In this document: positions 6,996 through 16,258 of the stretch, piece after piece | How the letters are laid out: each line of letters starts with the position of its first letter | How positions within the stretch are numbered: the stretch's first letter is position 1 | From: Rheinheimera sp. | GTDB taxonomy: Bacteria > Pseudomonadota > Gammaproteobacteria > Enterobacterales > Alteromonadaceae | Direction of reading: 5' to 3' | NCBI GenBank assembly: GCA_008015325.1 | Contig: SSFI01000017.1 | Location: 1-52,518 of the forward strand | DNA: 52,518 nt | Notes under the pieces: model-generated | Databases searched by the model: none | Told to the model about the DNA's origin: nothing | The model's input: only the letters and a program-made list of their open reading frames with translations | Program-made: the position numbers and the translations under genes

Positions 6996-8480
6996 ATGCG
7001 TGTACTCCCCCTGTTCCTGAGTTTTGTGGCATTCGCCGGCAGTGCATTGGCGCAGCCGGTGTTTAAAGCCGATTTTGAAGGTAACAGCAGCTGGAATATC
7101 TTAAATGGCTGTCAGTTGCAGCATGAACTGGCCCGCAGCGGGCAACAGGCGCTGTTTTGCAGCCGCGGCAGCGCCAGTCTGGTGACACCTGCACTGGTGG
7201 CTGAACCTGGCATGCTGGAATTTTGGGTCAAACCAGAAAATGCTTATACCAGTTATCGCATCAATATCTTAAGCTCCGCCTCGTTAAAAGCCGACGCGCC
7301 CTGGCAACAGATTGGTCTGATAGAAATGTCGGCCAGCAGCGCAGACTATCTGGCGCACCGCATTTCGATTGACGACCCGGGGCGTAAGTTTATCCGCTTA
7401 GACATTGAAAGCAGCAATGGCGGTATCGCGCTGGATGATGTCAGCATTGAACGAATTGGGCTCGATGTGGCGCTGCAGAAAAACGAACAGCGGATTGTGA
7501 GTGGCATTCTCGACCGGCTGAAGCAAAATAAAAACCCGGAATTGCAGGCAGAACAGTTTAAAAGCTTAGGGCAGAATTACGCCGCACAGCTCGAGACGCA
7601 GCGCCAGTATCTGGAATACGCCAATGCAATTTACGCCAGTATCACGCTGGTGCTGGCCAGCTCTGAACGCAACAAGATGTCCAATCCGATGGCGTACGCC
7701 TCGTTTCGCAACATTATCAGTGACACCAAACGCGTGTCGTCACCGTTGCAGCAGGCACGGCTGACTTCGATGGTGAAACCCTTTGGCGACCTCGCAACCG
7801 CGACCCTGAGTGTGGTGACCGGTGGTGCTTATGCCGCATTTGCCGAACCCTTTAAATCTTTTCTGGCGGCAGCTTTTGACAAGTCCAACTATGAAAACGC
7901 TGATTTAAGCCGTAAAGACCGCAAATTCGCCGAACAAAACGGCCTGAAAATTTACGAAAACGCCGAGCGCTTCCTCAACGAACTGGAAAAAGAACTCCAG
8001 CAGGTTAATGCGTTGGATAATGAGCTTGGCGCTATGCAAAAGCTGGTAGAAAGCTACCGCAAGGATTTGGACAAACAGCTGCGTGGATATATTCAGCATG
8101 CTGGCCTAGCCCGTACTCAGGAAAATTTTGGCCGGGTGATGAGTAAAGAAGATAGCATTCGTGCGGCCATCGGCAGCGAAATTGCAGGGAATGTCGCCAA
8201 TCATGCGCAGCAACTGCACGACCGCGAGCAAAATACTGAACTGGTGCAGTATCTGCTGAAAACTTCAGAACAGCTGGAAAGTGTACAGGAATACAAAGAG
8301 CGCTTTAATCAGGTCACGGCCGCAGCCCTGACCTTTTACGATCGCTTTGACCGCTCTATTGCGCCGGAACAAAACCCGTTCAGTGACAGCGCCGACAAAG
8401 CCGCCTGGGAGAATCACGCGAAAAAAGCCCGGGCTTATATCAAAGAATCTAAAGAAGCTTTTAGCAAAGCCTATTTGTAA
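6996..8480 (+). CDS. Unknown secreted protein with N-terminal beta domain and long helical region
   Basis: I do not recognise this 494-residue protein. The ATG at 6996 follows a GAGG site and opens a clear signal peptide (MRVLPLFLSFVAFAGSALA, then QPVF); the frame extends upstream to 6747 without support. Residues about 20-150 look like a beta-sandwich carbohydrate-binding or laminin-G-like fold (FKADFEGNSSWNILNGCQLQ, GGIALDDVSIERI), with two Cys that could pair. From about 155 to the end it is almost all helix with coiled-coil character, apart from a Gly/Ala-rich segment (TATLSVVTGGAYAAFAEPF) that could insert in a membrane. It is monocistronic and ends in a shared terminator. A periplasmic or surface role is inferred. 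Confidence 0.75.
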   Translation: MRVLPLFLSFVAFAGSALAQPVFKADFEGNSSWNILNGCQLQHELARSGQQALFCSRGSASLVTPALVAEPGMLEFWVKPENAYTSYRINILSSASLKADAPWQQIGLIEMSASSADYLAHRISIDDPGRKFIRLDIESSNGGIALDDVSIERIGLDVALQKNEQRIVSGILDRLKQNKNPELQAEQFKSLGQNYAAQLETQRQYLEYANAIYASITLVLASSERNKMSNPMAYASFRNIISDTKRVSSPLQQARLTSMVKPFGDLATATLSVVTGGAYAAFAEPFKSFLAAAFDKSNYENADLSRKDRKFAEQNGLKIYENAERFLNELEKELQQVNALDNELGAMQKLVESYRKDLDKQLRGYIQHAGLARTQENFGRVMSKEDSIRAAIGSEIAGNVANHAQQLHDREQNTELVQYLLKTSEQLESVQEYKERFNQVTAAALTFYDRFDRSIAPEQNPFSDSADKAAWENHAKKARAYIKESKEAFSKAYL

Positions 8481-8503
8481 GCAACCTGACTTAGTACAGA
8501 AAT

Positions 8504-8531
8504 ACAAAAGCCCCGCGAGCGGGGCTTTTGT
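8504..8531. terminator. Bidirectional intrinsic terminator
   Basis: ACAAAAGCCCC and GGGGCTTTTGT pair around GCGAGC. A T-rich run follows on the plus strand and an A-rich flank gives U on the other. It serves both the secreted-protein gene and the converging trpS. Confidence 0.85.
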
Positions 8532-8548
8532 GTTTTTCATCTTAGCGA

Positions 8549-9562
8549 TTAAGGCAGCACAAAACCGACGGCTTCATTGACCTTCGACAGCGTCGCAGCA
8601 GCACGACGCCGCGCCTCAGCCGCACCAGCCTGCATCACTTGCGTTAAAGTGGCCTGGTCGTTGCGCAGTTCGTGGAAACGCTGCTGCACCGGTTCCAGCA
8701 ATGCAATGACCGCATCCGCTACATCGCCTTTGAGGTGGCCATACATTTTGCCTTCGTATTCATTGACCAGCGCTTCAACCGGTTTATTAGTGACACCGGA
8801 TAAAATACTCAGCAGGTTGGCAACGCCAGGTTTGTTGTCGATATCAAAATACACCCGTGGCGGGTCTTCCGAATCAGTCATCGCCTTCTTGAACTTTTTG
8901 CTGATCATCTTTGGATCTTCCAGTAAACCGACGAAGTTCCACGGATTTTCATCCGATTTTGACATCTTCTTGGTCGGTTCCTGCAGGCTCATCACGCGCG
9001 CAGCGACCGGCGGAATATAAGGTTCTGGTACAGTAAAAATGTCGCCATGCAGAGCGTTAAAGCGCATCCCCACATCACGCGCCAGTTCCAGATGTTGCTT
9101 CTGGTCATGGCCGACTGGCACTTGGTTAGCCTGATACAGCAGAATGTCGGCGGCCATCAGCACCGGATAGGTAAAGAGACCCGCGTTGACATTGTTGTTA
9201 TGGCGTTCTGATTTGTCTTTAAATTGCGTCATCCGGCTCAGTTCACCAAACTGGGTGTAACAATTCAGTACCCAGGCCAACTGGCTATGCTCCGGCACAT
9301 GCGATTGCATAAACACCGCTGAACGTTTCGGATCTATGCCACAGGCCAGATATAAAGCTAAGGAGTCCAGCGATGCACTGCGCAGTGCAGCGGGCTCCTG
9401 CCGGACCGTGATTGCATGTAAATCAACGATGCAATACAGACAATCATAGTCGTCCTGCATCCGGTCCCATTGGCGCAAAGCGCCAAGATAATTGCCGATA
9501 GTCAGCTGACCGGACGGCTGAGCGCCGGATAAAACAATAGGTTTGGCCGAAGTCTTCTGCAT
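8549..9562 (-). CDS. trpS: Tryptophanyl-tRNA synthetase
   Basis: A class I aminoacyl-tRNA synthetase of 337 residues, the usual bacterial length, that charges tRNA-Trp in the cytoplasm. The HIGH-type motif appears as TIGN (residues 21-24, in [14 protein letters not shown]) and the KMSKS loop is intact at 199-203. Other family signatures are DLHAIT and [13 protein letters not shown]. It lies about 100 bases downstream of rpe in the same direction. In E. coli gph lies between these two genes; here it is absent. Confidence 0.97.
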   Translation of the reverse strand: MQKTSAKPIVLSGAQPSGQLTIGNYLGALRQWDRMQDDYDCLYCIVDLHAITVRQEPAALRSASLDSLALYLACGIDPKRSAVFMQSHVPEHSQLAWVLNCYTQFGELSRMTQFKDKSERHNNNVNAGLFTYPVLMAADILLYQANQVPVGHDQKQHLELARDVGMRFNALHGDIFTVPEPYIPPVAARVMSLQEPTKKMSKSDENPWNFVGLLEDPKMISKKFKKAMTDSEDPPRVYFDIDNKPGVANLLSILSGVTNKPVEALVNEYEGKMYGHLKGDVADAVIALLEPVQQRFHELRNDQATLTQVMQAGAAEARRRAAATLSKVNEAVGFVLP

Positions 9563-9662
9563 GAAATCTGAGATCCTGTGTGTGGACTGCCCGGCAGTCT
9601 GAACAAAAAATTGCGCCGATTATAACCGCTTCAACCGGCTTTGCCACGCCTTGCGAGCGGTC

Positions 9663-10343
9663 TCATGACTGCGGCCGCACTGTGGCCAGTTCAGCGCGCA
9701 TTGTAGCAATGACTTGCTGATAATCTGGCTGGCTGAAAATCGCCGAACCAGCAACAAACATATCAGCGCCAGCCGCCGCAATAGCGGCAATATTGTCAGC
9801 TTTGACACCACCATCCACTTCCAGCCGGATTTGGCGGCCGCTCTGATCGATGATCTGTCGCGCCTGGCGCAGCTTGTCTAACGTCGCCGGAATAAAACTT
9901 TGACCGCCAAAACCGGGGTTGACCGACATCAGCAGTACGACATCGACTTTATCCAGCACATAATCGAGATAGCTCAATGGCGTCGCCGGATTAAAAACTA
10001 AGCCGGCCTGACAGCCTTCGTCTTTGATCAGTTGCAAAGTCCGGTCGACATGGCGGGAAGCTTCCGGATGGAAGGTAATGATGGACGCGCCGGCTTTGGC
10101 AAATTGCGGTACCAGACTGTCGACCGGCTCCACCATCAGATGCACGTCAATCGGGGCTGTGATGCCATAATTGCGCAACGCCTGACATAACATCGGGCCA
10201 AACGTCAGATTCGGCACATAGTGGTTATCCATCACATCAAAGTGCACGACATCGGCGCCGGCAGCCAGCACCCGGGCCACATCATCACCAAGACGGGCTA
10301 AGTCTGCCGATAAAATCGAAGGTGCAATCCAAAACGGTAACAT
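9663..10343 (-). CDS. rpe: Ribulose-phosphate 3-epimerase
   Basis: This enzyme interconverts ribulose 5-phosphate and xylulose 5-phosphate in the pentose phosphate pathway. The 226-residue TIM barrel shows the expected [11 protein letters not shown] start, [12 protein letters not shown] and DVHLMVEP metal and active-site segments, [10 protein letters not shown] and the EVDGGVK phosphate-binding loop. The ATG at 10343 has AGGAGA seven bases upstream. A GTG six codons earlier has no better site. In many gammaproteobacteria rpe follows dam; here three rightward genes separate them. Confidence 0.96.
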   Translation of the reverse strand: MLPFWIAPSILSADLARLGDDVARVLAAGADVVHFDVMDNHYVPNLTFGPMLCQALRNYGITAPIDVHLMVEPVDSLVPQFAKAGASIITFHPEASRHVDRTLQLIKDEGCQAGLVFNPATPLSYLDYVLDKVDVVLLMSVNPGFGGQSFIPATLDKLRQARQIIDQSGRQIRLEVDGGVKADNIAAIAAAGADMFVAGSAIFSQPDYQQVIATMRAELATVRPQS

Positions 10344-10613
10344 TTGTCTCTCCTCTGCCACAACGCTCCTGGCAAAGCCACTGGGCCTGCCACAAAACCG
10401 TCACTGTAGCCGATTTCACTTTACAGCGCAGCCGCTTTACCGCTACAGCGGCAGCCCAAGCGCCCAAAAAACAAGCAAGGCTGCACCATTATTGCTCACC
10501 GACTGCTGGCAGAATGCAGCAAAAAAGCCTATCCTGTTGAAATGTAATGATTTTTACTGATGGCACAAAAATGGAATTATATTTTGCGACCATCAAAGAT
10601 AAGGGCAAAGCAA

Positions 10614-11369
10614 ATGAAAACAATGGCAATTAAAACAACAAGTTCGTTGATGCAGGGAAAAAAACTGGGCGCTATCGCATTATTAGTCGCCAGCTGTTTT
10701 GCAGGTTCGGCGCAAGCGGTCGCTCTGACCGGTAACGTCGGTTATGTGTCCGATTATTTGTTCCGTGGCATCTCTCAGACCAACGAAGGAATGGCGTTAC
10801 AGGGTGGTTTCACCGTCACTGCCGACTCTGGTTTTTATCTGTCGACCTGGGGCTCCAACATCAAATTTGGTAATGGTTCGATGGAACTGGACATTCTGGC
10901 TGGCTGGTCCGGTAAGCTGAACGATGACTGGACTATCGACATCGGCGCCATGCAGTACCGCTATCCAAACGGCGACAACGAAACTGACCAGTTTAACTTC
11001 AATGAATTCTACACAAAGCTGATTTATAAAGATTTAGTCCTCGGCTTTGCTTATTCTGACGACTATTTCGGTAGCGGCGTAAACGAATACTATTACTTAT
11101 CCGCCGATTACACTTATGTGCTGCACGAAAGCCTGAGCCTGTTACTACATTTGGGTCAGAACCAGTTTGCCGATAACGCGCAGTACAATACTTTTGTTGC
11201 AGCAGGCCCACTACGGGGTGACGCTTATCTCGACTGGAGTGTCGGGTTAGGCACGACCGTTTTAGGTTCAGCGGTTCAGCTGAAATTTGCGTCAACCAAT
11301 ATCGAAGGCAGTGCGGGCTGCAATCTGTGTGATGGCCGTTTAGTACTGAGTTTGAGCAAGACTTTCTGA
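10614..11369 (+). CDS. TorF family putative porin
   Basis: A 251-residue outer-membrane beta-barrel protein. The start MKTMAIKTTSS follows AAGGGC, and a signal peptide ends at SAQA before VALTGNVGYVSDYLFRGISQ, the signature N-terminus of the TorF/Gcw_chp family. Alternating aromatic strands follow to the C-terminal LVLSLSKTF, whose last residue is Phe as in outer-membrane barrels. Substrate is unknown. It sits with two small genes inside what is usually the contiguous dam-rpe region, reading the opposite way. Upstream (10344-10613) I see an AT-rich promoter-like segment but no gene. Confidence 0.88.
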   Translation: MKTMAIKTTSSLMQGKKLGAIALLVASCFAGSAQAVALTGNVGYVSDYLFRGISQTNEGMALQGGFTVTADSGFYLSTWGSNIKFGNGSMELDILAGWSGKLNDDWTIDIGAMQYRYPNGDNETDQFNFNEFYTKLIYKDLVLGFAYSDDYFGSGVNEYYYLSADYTYVLHESLSLLLHLGQNQFADNAQYNTFVAAGPLRGDAYLDWSVGLGTTVLGSAVQLKFASTNIEGSAGCNLCDGRLVLSLSKTF

Positions 11370-11418
11370 TCGCAGAAAGATAAAACATCATAATAAAAAA
11401 CAGCCTTTGTCCACGCCC

Positions 11419-11449
11419 AAACCGGCAGCCTTTTGACTGCCGGTTTTTT
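11419..11449 (+). terminator. Intrinsic terminator after the porin gene
   Basis: AACCGGCAG (11420-11428) pairs with CTGCCGGTT (11437-11445) and is followed by TTTTC on the plus strand. Confidence 0.85.
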
Positions 11450-11496
11450 CTTGCGACAAAATGTGCACTGGCGTAAAATTGACCGGATAACCTAGC

Positions 11497-11790
11497 ATGG
11501 ATGAAGTGATGAAACAAAAAACGCTCGTGAAATCTGCATTATTGCTGTTGCCATTGGCAATCGCTTTTGCCGCTTCGCAGTGGACCGGAACTGATACCGT
11601 GGTGGCCAGCTGTCAGCAGCAGCGTATCGTGACTGATTCAGGCATCGAAAGTTTACAACTGCAATGTACCCATACCCCGAAACAAAGCTGGTTAGGCTGG
11701 GCGCAGGGCCAAAGCCGCTCAACACAGTTCCATTTCATTGATTTACTGGAATTGCTGAACCGGCTGCACAGCCAGCAAGAAAATAAATAG
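11497..11790 (+). CDS. Small exported or membrane-anchored protein of unknown function
   Basis: A 97-residue protein (93 if it starts at the ATG at 11509, MKQKTLVK, which looks more natural for a signal sequence). A hydrophobic segment SALLLLPLAIAFAASQW at the N-terminus should export or anchor it. The rest is polar, with two Cys (VASCQQQ and LQCTH) that could form a disulfide in the periplasm, and a Trp-rich SWLGWAQGQ stretch. No family recognised. It is followed at 15 bases by a DUF2970 gene, so the two probably share a transcript. Confidence 0.55.
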   Translation: MDEVMKQKTLVKSALLLLPLAIAFAASQWTGTDTVVASCQQQRIVTDSGIESLQLQCTHTPKQSWLGWAQGQSRSTQFHFIDLLELLNRLHSQQENK

Positions 11791-11805
11791 CAGGGCTCCA
11801 GACTG

Positions 11806-12000
11806 ATGACAGGCCAGAAGCCCGGACTCAGACAAATCCTCAAAGCGGTATTCGGCGCCTTTGTCGGCGTGCAATCCGAACAACAACGCCAACAAGACTT
11901 CCAAACCCAAAGCCCCCTGCCCTACATAATTGCGGGCGTGGTGGTGACATTTCTTTTTGTGCTGGGTCTGGTGCTGATAGTGCGGATCGTGTTGGCGTAA
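11806..12000 (+). CDS. DUF2970 small membrane protein
   Basis: A 64-residue protein of the DUF2970 family. The conserved N-terminal block (LRQILKAVFGAFVGVQSEQQ, then RQQDF) precedes a single C-terminal membrane span (PYIIAGVVVTFLFVLGLVLIV). Function is unknown for the family. It lies between the small exported protein and the converging dam gene, four bases from the dam stop. Confidence 0.85.
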   Translation: MTGQKPGLRQILKAVFGAFVGVQSEQQRQQDFQTQSPLPYIIAGVVVTFLFVLGLVLIVRIVLA

Positions 12001-12004
12001 GCTG

Positions 12005-12841
12005 TCACTTCTGCCGATAGATGGCAAACAATTCTGCGACTTTACCGCGACTACTGCCCTTCTGGCTGATTGAACGGCCAACCTGAATTGAATCAAGCTC
12101 AGCGCCGGCATAGATTTTTCTGGTCAGCGGCGTGTCATGATTACTAATCACCACAGTATGGCCTGCAGCCTGCGCAGCTTCAGCCAGATTCGCCAGTTCA
12201 GCCTGATCATCAAAGGTGAAGCTGTTTTTGGCATAAGACGTAAAACTGGCCGTTTTAGATAACGGCACATAAGGCGGGTCGCAATAAATCACCGTCGGCG
12301 GCTTTGGCAGACGCGCAAACAGCTCAGGATAACTCAGGCAGGTAAATTCAGCTTTTTGCGCCTTTTCGGCAAAACGCCATAGTTCTGCTTCGGGAAAATA
12401 CGGCTTTTTGTATTTACCAAAAGGCACGTTAAACAAACCGGACTGATTGTAGCGGCAAAGGCCATTAAAACAATGCCGGTTCAGGTACAAAAACAGCAGT
12501 GAACGCTCCAGCGGATCGCTACTTTGATTAAACTGCTGACGCAACTGCAGATAACGTTCTTTGTCGTTATTTTGAGCGCTGAAAAACTGCTGGGCAGCCC
12601 GGATCAGCATATCTGGCTTGGTTTGCAACAACCGGTATAAACCAATCAGATCGGCGTTGATATCATTGAGTAAATAAGCCGGATAGTCGGTATTAAGAAA
12701 TACAGAACCAGCACCAACAAACGGCTCGACCAGCAAGTCACCTTCCGGCAAATGCTGACGGATAGCTTCCGCCAGATTGTATTTGCCGCCAGCCCATTTC
12801 AGGAAAGCGCGTTGTTTGACGATTTTTACAGCTTTAGTCAA
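12005..12841 (-). CDS. dam: Dam DNA adenine methyltransferase
   Basis: It methylates adenine in GATC sites and thereby marks strands for mismatch repair and times replication. The 278-residue protein has the AdoMet motif EPFVGAGSVF (residues 39-48) and the catalytic DPPY at 188-191, in the alpha-class order, and begins RAFLKWAGGKY like the E. coli enzyme. The only plausible start is a TTG at 12841 with a poor ribosome site, which would keep Dam levels low. It follows damX by 12 bases, as in E. coli. Confidence 0.95.
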   Translation of the reverse strand: MTKAVKIVKQRAFLKWAGGKYNLAEAIRQHLPEGDLLVEPFVGAGSVFLNTDYPAYLLNDINADLIGLYRLLQTKPDMLIRAAQQFFSAQNNDKERYLQLRQQFNQSSDPLERSLLFLYLNRHCFNGLCRYNQSGLFNVPFGKYKKPYFPEAELWRFAEKAQKAEFTCLSYPELFARLPKPPTVIYCDPPYVPLSKTASFTSYAKNSFTFDDQAELANLAEAAQAAGHTVVISNHDTPLTRKIYAGAELDSIQVGRSISQKGSSRGKVAELFAIYRQK

Positions 12842-12853
12842 CGCAGCTACCCA

Positions 12854-14464
12854 CTAGTTAGTACTGATTTCACTATGGATATCACTGAGCGGCTTGGCAA
12901 AGCCTTGCTGCAACGGTGCCGGCAACTGCGTCGCTTGCTTCTTGGCAGCTGCTGCGTCTGTAAATGGCGCCATCACCACTACTAACTGACGTTTGCCATC
13001 TTTGTTGCGTTCATAAGTATAAGTTTGCAGGTTGCCATAGGTCTGACGGAAACTCTGTAACGCCGAGTCATTGGAAAACACCACCAGCTGCAGCGCAAAC
13101 TGCGCACCTGACAACGACAACAACTCAGACTCGGAATAACGATAACCACCGGTTGGTTTGCTGGTGGTTGGCGTGACGCCTCGCAGTTCTTGTGATGCTT
13201 CCGCAGCTAAATCTTCCACCGGCTCACTGACGGCCGGCTTTGGTGCTGCAGCAACGACTGTCTCTGCGGCCATTTCCGCTTCGACATTCGCTTCTGCCGG
13301 CAACACAGTAGCTGGTGTTGTACTGTCGGCACTGATTTCGGCGGCCAGGTCTTCTGACTCCGTTTGGCTTTGCGCTGGTGTGGCGCCGGGCACAGCGTCT
13401 GTCGTATTTGTTGGCTCTGCAGCAGAGGAGGTCTGCGCAGGTTCGGCCTCAGTCTCAACGCCCGAATTCACCGGTGTTTCAGCCTGAACCGCGGGTTCGG
13501 CAACTGTCGGCGTGGTCGGCTCGGTAACAGCTGCAGTACTGACATTCTGTTCGGTGAAATCAACGGGTTTTTCCAGTCCTTTCACTTCCGCAGTACCACG
13601 TTCAGCTTTTTCCAGTTGATTAACTAACTGTTCGACCACGGCTTTTTCGGCCGGGGGCGGTGGAGGCGCTTCTTTAACATTCGCAACCACAGTGGCAACT
13701 TCCTGCTCTTCCGGCAGATAGGTCAGAGTGCCAATTTCCGGGCCTTGTTGCAGCTGGCGTTCGGTCCAGAACCAAAACACTACGACGCCAACGATAATCG
13801 CCATACCGATGGTAAACACCCACAAAGGGCCAGCGACTGAAGCGGTTTGCACTGTGGTCTGACTTGGACGTGCGGCTTTGGCTGCGAGCTGTGGATTGAG
13901 CAGCACATGCAGGTTGCCTTGTGCCTGTGCCAGCCGTTCAGCGATGGTCAGCGTGCTGAAAGCACTGTCGGCCAACAGCAGCTCTGCATCTTCCATCGTC
14001 ACAGGTGCCAGCGGCAGATTCAGTTCGGCATGGGCGTCGGCCTGTTCAGAGGCCGCAATCACCAGACAAGGTACGTCTGCGAGTTCTGCCCACAATTCTT
14101 GCGGTAAATAGTCAGCCTGGTCGAGGATCAAGGCCAGCGGTTGGCGGCTTTCGCGGTCGCCAATCAGGCTCAGTAAAGGTTTATCTGTGACTATGCCATG
14201 GCCAAACCATTGTTCCAGCAAATGCTGACGGATTTTGCCGGCACTGAGCTCAGGTTCAACCGTTAACAACGCCAGATTAAATTCATCGGACAATAAATCC
14301 GCGATCGCCAGCGTCAGGGTCGATTTGCCCGAACCAGGTCCGCCAACCAGATAAATTAACTGATAAGGATTAAATTCAAGCTGGAATACCAGCCGTTCCA
14401 GCCATTGGCGCTGCGAGGGCAACAAGCCCTGCAACGTCGCCAGTTTTTGATGTAAATCAGCCAT
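12854..14464 (-). CDS. damX: DamX-like SPOR-domain protein with AAA ATPase domain
   Basis: A 536-residue inner-membrane protein. The N-terminal cytoplasmic part is an ATPase with an intact P-loop (VGGPGSGKST, about residues 40-49) and a Walker-B-like LALILDQAD. One membrane span follows (near 215-236, WVFTIGMAIIVGVVVFWFW). Then comes a 200-residue Ala/Glu/Pro/Thr linker and a C-terminal SPOR domain (FALQLVVFSNDSALQSFRQ), which binds denuded septal peptidoglycan. A division-site role is known for E. coli DamX. The ATG at 14464 overlaps the aroB stop by 8 bases; a TTG at 14476 is an alternative. Confidence 0.88.
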   Translation of the reverse strand: MADLHQKLATLQGLLPSQRQWLERLVFQLEFNPYQLIYLVGGPGSGKSTLTLAIADLLSDEFNLALLTVEPELSAGKIRQHLLEQWFGHGIVTDKPLLSLIGDRESRQPLALILDQADYLPQELWAELADVPCLVIAASEQADAHAELNLPLAPVTMEDAELLLADSAFSTLTIAERLAQAQGNLHVLLNPQLAAKAARPSQTTVQTASVAGPLWVFTIGMAIIVGVVVFWFWTERQLQQGPEIGTLTYLPEEQEVATVVANVKEAPPPPPAEKAVVEQLVNQLEKAERGTAEVKGLEKPVDFTEQNVSTAAVTEPTTPTVAEPAVQAETPVNSGVETEAEPAQTSSAAEPTNTTDAVPGATPAQSQTESEDLAAEISADSTTPATVLPAEANVEAEMAAETVVAAAPKPAVSEPVEDLAAEASQELRGVTPTTSKPTGGYRYSESELLSLSGAQFALQLVVFSNDSALQSFRQTYGNLQTYTYERNKDGKRQLVVVMAPFTDAAAAKKQATQLPAPLQQGFAKPLSDIHSEISTN

Positions 14465-15545
14465 GTAAGGTGCCAAATACCTGAATTAATTCTTGTTCTG
14501 TCACGTCATCGACGATGATGGCACGTCCGGGCTGCTGCAACAAGATAAAGCGCATCTGGCCGGCTTTGACTTTTTTATCAGTTTTCATATAAGGCAGGAA
14601 ATCGGCAATGGTCATGCCCGTTGGCGGGCTGACCGGCAACTGGGCTGCCACTAACAAGTTTTGGATCCGGTCTACATCACCAGCTGAGATCCAGCCCCGT
14701 GCCGCCGATAGTTTTGCTGCCATCAGCATACCAACCGCAACAGCCTCGCCATGCAACCAGTTACCATAGCCGAGCCAGGCTTCAATGGCATGGCCAAAAG
14801 TGTGGCCCAGATTGAGCAATGCGCGCTCGCCCTGTTCAGTTTCATCCCGACTGACAATATCAGCTTTCATCTGACAACAATGACGGATCATCTGACTGAG
14901 CGCCGGTTCCTGTTTAGCCTGAATTTGGCCCTGATGCCGGTCCAGCCAAGCTAAAAAGTCAGCATCACCAAGCAAACCGTATTTGATGACCTCAGCCATG
15001 CCGGCAGCGAACTCACGCGGCGGTAGAGTCTGTAACATGTCGGTATCAATCAGCACGGCCTGCGGCTGATTAAAAGCGCCAATCATATTCTTGCCAAGCG
15101 GGTGATTGACGGCGGTTTTACCGCCGACGGAAGAGTCAACCTGGGATAATAAAGTGGTCGGGATCTGCAAAAAAGCAGTGCCACGCTGATAACAGGCTGC
15201 AACGAAGCCGGTCAGGTCACCAATAACGCCGCCACCTAAAGCGACCAGCAAACCATCACGCGGAAACTTTTGTTGCAGTAAAAATGAACAGGTCTGCTCA
15301 AAAGATGCCAGCGTTTTATAGGCTTCGCCATCGGGTAACAGTAATTCGGTGACTTCGGCATGACCAAACAAAGCGCGAACTTTGTCCAGATACAAACCAG
15401 CGACCAGTGGATTGGAAATCACCGCCACTTTTTTGTATTGCCACAATGTGGAGAATTCGGGCTGCTCAGCGGCGCTTTGACATAGCGCCGGAGCAATCAG
15501 GATGGGATAACTGCGCAGACCAAGTTGAACCGCAACTTTTTCCAT
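14457..15545 (-). CDS. aroB: 3-Dehydroquinate synthase
   Basis: The second step of the shikimate pathway, converting DAHP to 3-dehydroquinate using NAD and a metal. The 362-residue protein has the NAD-binding LLPDGEAYKT and GGGVIGDLTGFVAA motifs and the metal-binding NLGHTFGHAIE and WLHGEAVAVG histidines. A good AAGGGAG site precedes the ATG at 15545. It lies 20 bases after aroK, in the conserved aroK-aroB-damX-dam order. Confidence 0.97.
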   Translation of the reverse strand: MEKVAVQLGLRSYPILIAPALCQSAAEQPEFSTLWQYKKVAVISNPLVAGLYLDKVRALFGHAEVTELLLPDGEAYKTLASFEQTCSFLLQQKFPRDGLLVALGGGVIGDLTGFVAACYQRGTAFLQIPTTLLSQVDSSVGGKTAVNHPLGKNMIGAFNQPQAVLIDTDMLQTLPPREFAAGMAEVIKYGLLGDADFLAWLDRHQGQIQAKQEPALSQMIRHCCQMKADIVSRDETEQGERALLNLGHTFGHAIEAWLGYGNWLHGEAVAVGMLMAAKLSAARGWISAGDVDRIQNLLVAAQLPVSPPTGMTIADFLPYMKTDKKVKAGQMRFILLQQPGRAIIVDDVTEQELIQVFGTLHG

Positions 15546-15565
15546 CGCCAGCTCCCTTTCTGTAA

Positions 15566-16084
15566 TTAAAAACCCAGTTGTTCGACGATTTGGTTTGCGA
15601 CCGCTCGGGCGCTTTGCTCGTCAGTACGGATAGTGAAATCAGCGATTTCTTCGTACAGTGGATTGCGTTCTGCTGCCAGACGCTCCAGTACATGTTTTGG
15701 TGCTTCTTCGGTTTGCAGCAACGGCCGGCGTTTGTCACGCTGGGTCCGGGCTACCTGTTTCTCGATTGGTGTTTCCAGATACACCACGATACCGCGGGCG
15801 GACAGACGGTTACGGGTTTCGCGGCTCAGTACAGAACCACCACCGGTTGCCAATACAATGCCCTGCATACCTGTTAAGTCTTCAATGACGTTTTCTTCAC
15901 GCACCCGGAAGCCAGCCTCACCTTCGAGATCAAAAACCCAGGCTATATCGGCGCCGGTACGACGTTCGATTTCCTGATCCGAATCATAGAATTCAAGGTG
16001 CAGCATTTCTGCTAAGTGACGGCCAATGGTACTTTTTCCTGCGCCCATTGGGCCAACGAGGAAGATATTGCGTTTCTCTGCCAT
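15566..16084 (-). CDS. aroK: Shikimate kinase I
   Basis: It phosphorylates shikimate at the 3-hydroxyl with ATP. The 172-residue P-loop kinase shows Walker [10 protein letters not shown] (residues 11-19), the shikimate-binding [18 protein letters not shown] and the lid arginines near [10 protein letters not shown]. It heads the aroK-aroB-damX-dam unit, and a terminator hairpin separates it from pilQ upstream. Confidence 0.97.
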   Translation of the reverse strand: MAEKRNIFLVGPMGAGKSTIGRHLAEMLHLEFYDSDQEIERRTGADIAWVFDLEGEAGFRVREENVIEDLTGMQGIVLATGGGSVLSRETRNRLSARGIVVYLETPIEKQVARTQRDKRRPLLQTEEAPKHVLERLAAERNPLYEEIADFTIRTDEQSARAVANQIVEQLGF

Positions 16085-16205
16085 ATGTCGTAATGCTAAT
16101 TCAGCTAACTCAAGAGGGTTGATGTCAGGACCAAAAAGCTCCCGTGAAAATTTTAAGCGCTGAATTATGGCAGTATTGGCGCGCCCTTCGCAAGCTAAAA
16201 TTCAA

Positions 16206-16231
16206 AAGGGACAGGCTTTTGCCTGTCCCTT
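16206..16231 (-). terminator. Terminator hairpin between pilQ and aroK
   Basis: AAGGGACAGGC (16206-16216) and GCCTGTCCCTT (16221-16231) form a perfect 11-bp stem with a 4-base loop. On the minus strand it is followed by TTTGAATTTT, so it should end or reduce transcription from the pil operon before aroK. Confidence 0.8.
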
Positions 16232-16258
16232 ATGCTGTCTTGCCGGCTCTTCAGGCTA

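Noticed and set aside
13158-13627. ORFs antisense to the damX linker
   Set aside because: They mirror the low-complexity Ala/Glu/Pro codons of damX and lack starts with ribosome sites.
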